Shown in pieces: positions 57,298 through 64,000 of a stretch of 64,000 nucleotides of DNA. The position numbers were made by a program, and so were the translations under genes. Source of the stretch: Odontocerum albicorne. Taxonomy: Eukaryota; Arthropoda; Insecta; Trichoptera; Odontoceridae. Position 1 is the stretch's first letter; every line of letters begins with the position of its first letter. Location: contig OX463846.1 of the NCBI GenBank assembly GCA_949825065.1, forward strand, positions 11,094,177-11,158,176. The letters are read 5' to 3'. The notes under the pieces were generated by a model that did not search any database, was not told where the DNA came from, and saw only the letters and a list, made by a program, of their open reading frames with translations.

Positions 57298-57420
57298 CGC
57301 GGGCGGTGGGCCGACACTGCGCGCGACGAGCGCGCGCGCCCGCACCCCGCCCTCGCGCTATCCCACCACCGCCCGCCCTGGACCGATTTAGGAACGGCAG
57401 ATCCGCCTTCGGGAACATCA
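57298..57420 (-). promoter_or_regulatory. CpG-rich probable promoter and 5' UTR of the thioredoxin-module gene
   Basis: The interval upstream of the start codon is extremely GC- and CpG-rich in an otherwise AT-rich window and contains GC-box-like GGGCGGG tracts on the minus strand (57369..57375 region). The GC-rich zone continues through exon 1 to about 57090. No TATA box is apparent close to the ATG. The transcription start cannot be placed from sequence alone; the role is inferred from position and composition. Confidence 0.5.
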
Positions 57421-57651
57421 TGCAGTAGTATACTCACATGTATATTTTAAAATCATCATCATCCTCAGCTTTTCTCGATCCATAGAGAAGTTTCCAAACA
57501 ATTCGAAGCCGCAATTAGAAGCGATGAGCGAAGATCTTAATTTAAATTTAAATTAACTGCTATTTAGCAGTTTGTTTGAAATGTATAATATACCACTAAG
57601 TTCCAAAAGTTTCAAGCTTGAATAAGTTTAGAGTGTATGGACAGACACGAC

Positions 57652-57685
57652 GTCGGGTACACCCTTTCGTCGGGTACACCCTTTC
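57652..57685. repeat. 17-bp tandem duplication
   Basis: GTCGGGTACACCCTTTC repeated twice head to tail, just upstream of the mariner remnant. Confidence 0.9.
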
Positions 57686-57749
57686 GCATTATCAGATTAT
57701 GTTTCAGTTTAAATATAATACTTCTACCCTCGGTGAAATGTCAACTAGA

Positions 57750-58480
57750 GCCGATAAAAGACATATTATTTCATTATATTCTGAAATGATTAAAATTGAA
57801 TATCGCGCGGTTATCAAATTTCTTTCAAAAGAAGGCAGAAAAAAGTCTGGCAGAAGTTAAACGACGTTTAGATTATGCTTGCGGAGAATATTCTCCGTCA
57901 TTTTCCATAGTCGAAGATTGGGCTAAACAGTTTCACTTAAATCAGAGAATCGATAGAAGATGACTATCGTCAAGGCAGAGTAGCAGAAGCACTTATCCTA
58001 GAAACAGTTGCATTAGTATAAGAGCAAGCTTAACAAAATAGAATACAGAAAAAAAAAAGAAACACCAATCCTCTGTTGTTGAAAAGGGACTCGACGGAGT
58101 GGCTCCGTTCAAGATCATCAGGACCCAAAAAATTGAAGGTGACACAAGCTAAAAAAAGATTATAGTAATAATTTGGGATTGTCAAATAATTATACTAATT
58201 GACTTGTGATAAACGATAAACAAAGTGATAAACATTACGTTTACTGGCGAATATTATGCGTCATTAATTTACAAATTAAAGATGCTATAAAAATAAAACG
58301 CCAAGGAAACCTGTCACGAGGCGTGAGATTATTGCACGACAATATTCCAGCGCACACTCCTATTTTTGTAAACACTGATTTTCAGGAAATAAATCACTCA
58401 CCCTGTAGTTCCGACTTGGCCCCTAGTAATAATTTTAAATTTTCAAAACTCAAATCTGATTTACGTGGAAAAAATTAAGG
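57750..58480 (+). pseudogene. Decayed mariner transposase (Tc1/mariner, DD34D type)
   Basis: N-terminal part from 57786: MIKIEYRAVIKFLSKEG, the mariner helix-turn-helix start; then out of frame CGEYSPSFSIVEDWAKQF, second helix-turn-helix. C-terminal part 58260..58478: IKIKRQGNLSRGVRLLHDNI, PAHTPIF, SSDLAPSNNFKFSKLKSDLR. The second catalytic Asp is present (LLHDN), but the third is Asn (APSN for the usual APSD) and spacing is short by about five. The middle of the catalytic domain, stops and frameshifts show it is dead. Terminal repeats were not identified. Confidence 0.9.
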
Positions 58481-58809
58481 GAGGAAGAAGTAATATATGA
58501 ATTACCGGGTTACTAAAGTGAAGTATATTTTTTTTTGTTTTATTCTTCTATCTTTTTTATATCCTTGGGCCAGTAATTTTTTAACCTTACTACGTATAAC
58601 AAATAGCTTTAATTTTATACGATGGATTAAATATATGTATGGATATCCTTGTGTAGAATGTTAGTACATTATATATTGCAGTTTTAGAGACACGCGAGAG
58701 GTTAGTTATATTCCGTTGTCCCACGTTTTTCATTGCCTTAGGACACTCTAGTTTTTTTAAAGAATAGATATGTCATGGGTATCCTTATACCCGCGAAGAC
58801 TATGTTAGG

Positions 58810-58918
58810 TGGAAAAAGGGTCTGTGTTGTTCGAGGGGAGTGGCCCAGTGCCAGGATCGAACCGCCGACCTTCCGCACTGAAGTCCAGTGTGGTACCGCG
58901 CGGCCGTGCACCTCCACA
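58810..58918 (-). repeat. tRNA-like SINE head, GC-rich
   Basis: On the minus strand GGTGCACGGCCGCGCGGTAC precedes GGTCGGCGGTTCGATCCTGG, a strong B box. No complete cloverleaf; probably a retroposed head. Confidence 0.55.
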
Positions 58919-59104
58919 AAAATATGTAATATTTATTTTCACATGTTTTGTTCTGTGTTAGTTATCATTTTCATGTTTCTAGTGATGACCGTGGTCGCGC
59001 TGTTAATTTTTCACTGTTTTTGGATCCGGTTACGATTTGGTCATAATATCCAAAATAGGGTTATAGTTTTCAAATTCCAGACTTTAAAAAAGTATGTTAA
59101 TAAC

Positions 59105-59145
59105 ACCTCCAGTTTGCATTGTATATAACATAAGTGAAATACAAA
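59105..59145 (+). repeat. SINE family A tail remnant
   Basis: ACACCTCCAGTTTGCATTGT then ATATAACATAAGTGAAATAC equals the last 40 bp of the family, head-to-head with the next copy. Confidence 0.6.
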
Positions 59146-59169
59146 GGTTCAACACCCTTTCACCATATT

Positions 59170-59357
59170 AGTTTATTGTATTATATTTTCGTTGTATACA
59201 TACAATACAACCTGGCGGGCTTATTGCCATTTGACAATATATTCCAACCAATCTGAAAGTTGTTAAAGAGGCCTTAAGGGAAACCTGGACAGGAACCCTT
59301 TTTGAAAACAATTTATTCCTACGGGAATCGAATCTGCAACCTCCATTTAATGCGAGG
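59170..59357 (-). repeat. tRNA-derived SINE (family A)
   Basis: Core ACCTGGCGGGCTTATTGCCA and CCAACCAATCTGAAAGTTGT, B box on minus strand TGCAGATTCGATTCCCGTA; the A-box end is lost. Confidence 0.85.
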
Positions 59358-59464
59358 TGTAAAAACAAAGCATTCATGTTGGGAAAAAAATAATTTATTC
59401 ATGCCATGGTCTTTTTCTCCATATCAAAGAAATAAGTTTTTATAATAGAGAAATAACGTGATTC

Positions 59465-60866
59465 AAAGATGTTCATTTATGGCACCAAAATTTTGGAAGA
59501 AATATTAAGTATGTTAAGAAGGCTAAATATGACCGCCATATACGCAAACTTAGTCATCCATTCCTCATTAAGATACTGTACTAGGTCAGATCTTTGCTTT
59601 TGCAGAAACTGCTTTACTTTTCCCCTTAGTTCGAAAAGACGTGCAAAAACCTTCTCAACCTCACCTCACCACCTCACTTCTGCATGGAGAAGAATATGTT
59701 GACTCCAGGCTGTTTACGACATACACAGTGTCGTGAACAGTTTGAAGTTCATAGCTCGACTACGAATTTAATTAATAATCTTCACCGAGTCATTCATTAC
59801 AGTGTTTAGTTCAATAGAAAACTTATTTTCATCTAGTAGCTCCCGGTGGATCATACAGTGAGTGGACAAAACTTCTGGGTGCGCGACTTCCTACTCCTGA
59901 GCGACGTCTATTCATACTCGTAACAACGGCCAGACACACTCCGACGCATTTGCTCCAGTCTAAGCCTTGCGCTTGAGATATCTTTGATCCATCTAGGTAA
60001 GTCAAAGCAACAAAGAAGTTCTTCCCTTAAGTCTTCATCTTCACTATACCTCGCGAAGTAGGATATCATGGTTACTCACGTCAGTTGATTAATCAAGTTG
60101 AATCGTGAAATATCTCGATTTTCATATCCCCTCTACAACTTGCTTTTCAATATCGGCGGTCATATCCATAATTCTCCTCTGAATGGTGGTGTTCGAAAGC
60201 GATATAGCCTCCAGTTTTTCAGTGGCTTGAGGACCCGAAATTTCTCGTACGACATCTAAGATGCAAGGCTTTACTAACTCCTCGCAGTTTTTTTTCGTTT
60301 TAGCTATTCGAAGAGCAACTAAATTAGGTGCTCGAAGCAGTGACTTATCCCTAGTCGTTATCATTTTCATTTGACTTTTCACCTGGTCACGTAATCTTTG
60401 AAAAAAATCCAGTGGCTTATCAGTAAAATCTCTATGCTGCGAATGCAAATGACGAACCAATTTGGAAAGTTTCATGGCGTCATTTGCCAGAATTTTGGAA
60501 CATACTATACACAAAGACCGTAGCGATAATTTACTGCCAGGGGCTACAATGAAATCAAACTTGAAATACTCCTAATCGTTATGCATAACAAAGTTACCTT
60601 TTCTCTTTTTAGTTTGTATTGCACATTCAAGTATCAACATATTTCTTTTTCTTAGTTTATTCTAAACTTGAAGCACTAGTACTTGCCATACTTACGGTAC
60701 CATCACTACTTTTCTCCTGAATGTTGTCCTTGCCTCTACTAAAGAAGGTTAAAAGGTTTTGCTGATTGACTTTTTTGTCTTCATTTTCTAGAGTTTCAAA
60801 TTTTACAAAAGAAATAACTTGTTTTCCCAAATACCATAACACAATATTAGAAAACAATACGGACAA
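59465..60866 (-). pseudogene. Decayed hAT transposase of the ZBED5/SCAND3-like group
   Basis: Minus-strand order: QQNLLTFFSRGK (60.8 kb), a BED-type zinc finger CIVCSKILAND...RHLHSQH (C-X2-C, H-X4-H), DKPLDFFQRL, LRAPNLVALRIAKTKK, ISLSNTTIQRRIMDMTADIE, then past a stop FTIQLD*STDVSN, HCMIHRELLDENK, RAMNFKLFTTLC, LLHAEVRW, FARLFELRGKVKQFL and YLNEEWMTKFAYMAVIF. This is the full order of catalytic-domain motifs in this hAT group. Several stops and small indels make it inactive. The C-terminal dimerisation region is not seen left of 59465, and no TIRs were found. Confidence 0.88.
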
Positions 60867-61085
60867 GCGCTATAAAATTTTTTTTTGCGACGTATCGTCG
60901 ACCGCCGAGCTGATGCAATACTGGCATTCGGCGGCCGCGCACTTCGCCTATACTTCAGGCGCTACATTGTAGTAGAAATTTTGGGTGGACCGCCAGGAAA
61001 TTTCCGCGGATTAATTAATTAATTGGTCTTATTCCGTAATCACAAATTTCATATATTACAACATATTTGTCCTAAAAATTAAAAC

Positions 61086-61312
61086 ACTTATTCGTTGTAT
61101 ACAAAACAGTCTTGTGGGTATATTGATATGTGCCAATCTCTTTCAATCAACCAGAAAGACATTAAATAGGTCTTAAATGAAAATCAGATTGGATCCCTAT
61201 TTGAAAAAAAAAATTGGTTCCAATAGGGATCAAATCCGGAGACCCGCGAACGGAAATCGAACTAGGAGGCTGAAAAAACAGGCGCTGCTTACCAATAAGG
61301 TCAAGAGCTCAT
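61086..61312 (-). repeat. tRNA-derived SINE (family A) with duplicated head region
   Basis: Tail TTATTCGTTGTATACAAAAC, core AATCAACCAGAAAGACATTA, and two B-box-like stretches on the minus strand (CCGGATTTGATCCC and AGTTCGATTTCCG), then the A-box region CTTATTGGTAAGCAGC. Confidence 0.8.
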
Positions 61313-61319
61313 AACTTGA

Positions 61320-61405
61320 GTAGGTGCGGAACTCCAGGTTTAGTAAAAATAGGCGTGTTGGGTTCAATTCCCGAGGGATTCCTGATTGGTTTTAAATGTA
61401 GATTT
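61320..61405 (+). repeat. tRNA-like SINE head
   Basis: AACTTGAGTAGGTGCGGAAC then GTTGGGTTCAATTCCCGAGG, a good B box. It lies head-to-head with the preceding SINE. Confidence 0.5.
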
Positions 61406-62189
61406 TTTTCTGATTAATGTTCAAGTATCGCTTCGTAGTTGCCCAACATAATATTTGAATGAAATTTTGAAAACAACAGGTGTTGATGAAAAAGCGATTC
61501 TTAGTTACTTTATGTTACAACTGCTTGGATGAAATCTTAACCAGACCATTACTATTTGATGAACATGTGGTTTATATACTCATTCTCGGGTAATTTTGAG
61601 AGGTTCCATCTGATAACAGACGTTGTTCTGACGTGATCACGGAATCTAAGGACAAGAGTATGAAGTAAAGTTATCGTCAATTATCTGTGATGCGCGAGAT
61701 GAGCCGTCTCCCGAGATGTCTGGACTGACCGGTGAGATGGGAAGAAAGAGAGCGAAGAGCTTGCTCACTTTGGTCCAAAGTTCCGCAGGGTTAAATTTAG
61801 AGTAGTCCTACGCTACGTTGCCAGGTCCGAATTCTCTATGGAACCATCGCTTATTTCCTTTTAGCCTTTTAATAATTTTAACAATATCCTTGATCAATGC
61901 AAGGAGGTTGAGGGGGCTGAGACTTTTGGAAGGAAAGAACGAGGAAATGAATATACAATGAAACATTGGAATCCAGCGGATCATTGAGCGATCAATGATT
62001 TGATAGTGGAATGATGGGATGAGGAACCTGAAAATCTTGGGTGTTGTTCAATAAAGTGAGCTTGTGGAGGATAGAGAAGAACGAAGAGGAGAAAATCCCT
62101 GAAAGAACTCTGATACCAGAAATAATGAGGCACATAAAAGTGAACAAATTTTATAATTTAAGAAATTGGTTTTTGATTTTAGTTTTTTT

Positions 62190-62430
62190 TAATACTGCTG
62201 AGATATTCAGAGGAGATAGCGCTATATCGACACATATATTTAGGTTCTTCCACATCCATACACATTGTCATACAAATCCTACGATTTCTCTTACTTCTTA
62301 CATTTCAATCATACCTTCTTTGATCTTCCTCTACCACGCCTTCCACTAGCATTAGTATTGCACTTTTGTTTTATTATTATTTCTTCGTTCATTCTTTCTA
62401 CATGACCAAACCATCTCACAGTGCGAATAT
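62190..62430 (-). pseudogene. RTE-like LINE 3' fragment
   Basis: Plus-strand text TTCTTCCACATCCATACACA, TTCTTTGATCTTCCTCTACC, ACGCCTTCCACTAGC and ATGACCAAACCATCTCAC is the reverse complement of the ...MRWFGHV ... GRPR..W tail; it matches 1640..1960. Confidence 0.6.
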
Positions 62431-62589
62431 TGATCTTACTAAATTTTTTTCAATTAATTTTAATTTATTTATTCATCATCCAGAATACGACATTTGTAAC
62501 TTACGAGTATTTATAGCTTGAACGAGTGAACGTCAGCGTGTTAAATAATTTCAGAAAATAACTAATATGATGTAAATATTGTGCGAGTA

Positions 62590-62875
62590 TTACACATTCA
62601 TTGTATAAAGTACAATGTACGAACTCTGTGACCTAATGGGTAAGACGCCTTATCTTCTAATCCGAGAGTTACGGTTTCGATTTCACGTGACTCATATAGG
62701 AGCTTTTCATGTGACTCATATAGGAGCTTTTCATGTCACTCAACTCTTTCAGGAAAATACTCAAATTTCTAACGATCCTAAAAAATAATTTGATTTTTAT
62801 TTATTCAAGACTTCATTTTAAAACAGCCTGGTGGCCTTATTGCCAGGCGGAAATCTTTTCCAACCAACCACACAA
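62590..62875. repeat. Composite of SINE family A pieces
   Basis: A minus-oriented tail (62590..62618), a plus-oriented head (62619..62695, AACTCTGTGACCTAATGGGT), a 25-bp direct repeat (GTGACTCATATAGGAGCTTTTC at 62688.. and 62713..) and a minus-oriented core (62828..62872, CCTGGTGGCCTTATTGCCAG). Confidence 0.65.
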
Positions 62876-63084
62876 CCTTCAATGTTATTTATAAACTGCT
62901 ATAATTTGTTTTGATGTTATTCATATACACATACATCTTGATTATAATTTTTATCAAATGTCTTAAAACTATGAATTGTTTTATTAATTATTTATTTTTA
63001 CTTAATTTACTCGAATTTGTTCATTGTACGAATCAAAGAAACCTGCTATGTGCAAAGAACTTCAAAATTAAATAAATTAATTAA

Positions 63085-63390
63085 GCATTAATGATTGACA
63101 ATTATACTCGATCACGAGGAATTATCCATCAATTAGACTGTCGCTGAAGTGTATGCAGGTTGATAGCCTGGTGTCATTCAAGGGGATTCTAAAGTTCACC
63201 CTTTTTGAGACAAATTTCATTGAAACGTAGGAGCCTTTGAATTGATCCTTGGTCATTAAATATAATAAAGTTAATCCCTCGTAATCGAGTATAGTTGTCA
63301 GCCATCCTATGCATAGAAGACGCATGTGATTGTATTGATTTATTGTGTGCAAGCTGTTACACTTCAACAAGCACACAGTTTTAACAGACC
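63085..63390 (-). repeat. Dispersed repeat (TGTGTGCTTGTT family), copy 3, with inverted end
   Basis: The minus strand at 63270..63390 carries AACTGTGTGCTTGTTGAAG, AACAGCTTGCACACAATA and GGATGGCTGACAACTATACT. An inverted copy of its end (GACAATTATACTCGATCACG) lies at 63098..63117, so the interval is bounded by inverted repeats. Confidence 0.6.
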
Positions 63391-63759
63391 AAAACCAAAC
63401 GTCTGTTGACAATTTATTTATTTATTTATTAATTTATTATTACACATGACAAGAAATATACACAATTTGAGAAAAACAACAGATAATTTGATTTGGACAT
63501 ACAATTTTAATGGATCTGGGTTTGTTGCCTTTCATTTGTCGTATCCCCAGTAAACTAGGTTTTTGCCTGTATCTCACTGAGGATATTTAGCATGAGAAAA
63601 ATAAATCGATACTTCTTTCTGATTTTTGATTACACAAAAACAAAACCCCGTTGCACGGGATGTGATCAATGAGATCAAAGTTCAAAGATGATCGGCAAGT
63701 TAAATCTGCAGCAGCTTTTTGTTAGGCAGAGCTTTTTAACAATGCGCTATTTGTTTACT

Positions 63760-63925
63760 TTATGATAAGCAACATATAAACTACAGAAAACCACACCATT
63801 TAGATCTAAAACGGTCTAAGAGCAAAACCAATCCAGAAGCGAATCCGCTAGGAATTGAATCTGAGGCGCCCGCTTGCTTAACGTGAATGCTATACCATAA
63901 ATTAGACCACGACCGCTGACAAGTA
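63760..63925 (-). repeat. tRNA-derived SINE (family B), copy 2
   Basis: Shares TTATGATAAGCAACATATAA, AGATCTAAAACGGTCTAAG and the head (reverse complement of GACCACGACCGCTGAC) with 27729..27890. Confidence 0.75.
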
Positions 63926-64000
63926 AATACTTCCGTACAAATTAATAAATATAAGCATAAGACTGCGATGTATGGGTTTATATGAAATGGGTTTTAACCT

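Larger units (their letters stand above)
22012..57104 (-). other. Intron 1 (35.1 kb), repeat-rich
   Basis: Giant first intron. Recognisable elements are listed separately. Stretches where I see nothing supportable include 24130..25980, 26800..27700, 28080..28780, 29830..30080, 30620..31500, 32000..33190, 34020..34500, 35820..36130, 39800..40860, 43440..44760, 45700..46880, 47100..48530, 48770..50240, 50400..51350, 52600..54290 and 55130..55720. No thioredoxin-module exon motif was found here. Confidence 0.7.
57421..64000. other. Intergenic region upstream of the thioredoxin-module gene
   Basis: No host gene recognised. Holds a mariner fossil, a hAT fossil, SINEs, an RTE-like tail and dispersed repeats listed separately. 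61440..62180 and 62880..63080 appear unique and non-coding. Confidence 0.6.

Noticed and set aside
55958..56320. 120-codon plus-strand open frame
   Set aside because: No recognisable domain, contains a CT-microsatellite-derived SLSLSL run and low-quality composition; no splice or promoter support. Probably chance.
57295..57345. Upstream in-frame ATG (57343..57345) as start
   Set aside because: It would add 16 residues, MRARALVARSVGPPPA, before the hydrophobic core, weakening the signal peptide.
57003..57437. Long overlapping frames around exon 1 in other readings (including a 144-codon one)
   Set aside because: GC-rich sequence lacks stop codons in every frame; only the frame with a signal peptide and the VTAKQLERVL/FVAVYW motifs continues the thioredoxin series.
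58810..58918. Functional tRNA gene
   Set aside because: B box is good, but no acceptor-stem pairing or full cloverleaf could be drawn.

Overview
This is a eukaryotic, AT-rich, intron- and repeat-dense window, most likely from an insect. The evidence is spliceosomal introns with GT..AG borders, one protein-coding gene spread over 57 kb, many tRNA-derived SINEs, several DNA-transposon families and non-LTR retrotransposon debris. I see no bacterial operons, rRNA, functional tRNA or CRISPR. The insect attribution is inference; the exact order is not resolvable, though the repeat landscape would suit a large-genome hemipteroid.

The one convincing host gene runs on the minus strand from a GC-rich start region near 57,300 to beyond the left edge. 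I reconstruct eleven coding exons, all joined by phase-1 introns: E1 57105..57297, E2 21829..22011, E3 19595..19735, E4 7584..7766, E5 6021..6164, E6 5121..5303, E7 4146..4277, E8 3357..3671, E9 2963..3277, E10 824..1138, E11 551..739. Together they encode a signal peptide and 764 residues of a tandem thioredoxin-fold protein (six full modules plus the start of a seventh); the 3' end lies outside the window. Modules 1 and 2 keep a CXXC pair (CVTC, CKKC), module 7 has a CX5C pair, and the middle modules replace the active site with acidic or lysine-rich residues. This points to an ER-lumen or secretory PDI/calsequestrin-like protein. From memory it resembles the insect multi-thioredoxin family that includes Drosophila l(2)01289; that homology is not verified here.

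Layout: 1-7,766 holds most exons, with modest introns containing a MITE, RTE-like debris and tRNA-like SINE heads. 7,767-19,594 is an 11.8-kb intron with an inverted repeat pair, a piggyBac-like MITE, a striking 36-bp/108-bp higher-order minisatellite and non-LTR fragments. 19,595-22,011 holds exons 3 and 2 plus a 198-bp tandem duplication seeded in a SINE. 22,012-57,104 is a 35-kb first intron packed with SINEs, hAT MITEs with intact 8-bp target duplications, a pogo/Tigger-like remnant, several perfect palindromes and simple arrays. 57,105-57,420 is exon 1 and the CpG-rich promoter region. 57,421-64,000 lies upstream of the gene and contains a decayed mariner transposase, a decayed hAT (ZBED5/SCAND3-like) transposase and more SINEs.

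No wholly new biological system is evident. The most informative signals are the exon-per-module architecture of the thioredoxin gene and the well-preserved structures of small mobile elements inside its introns.
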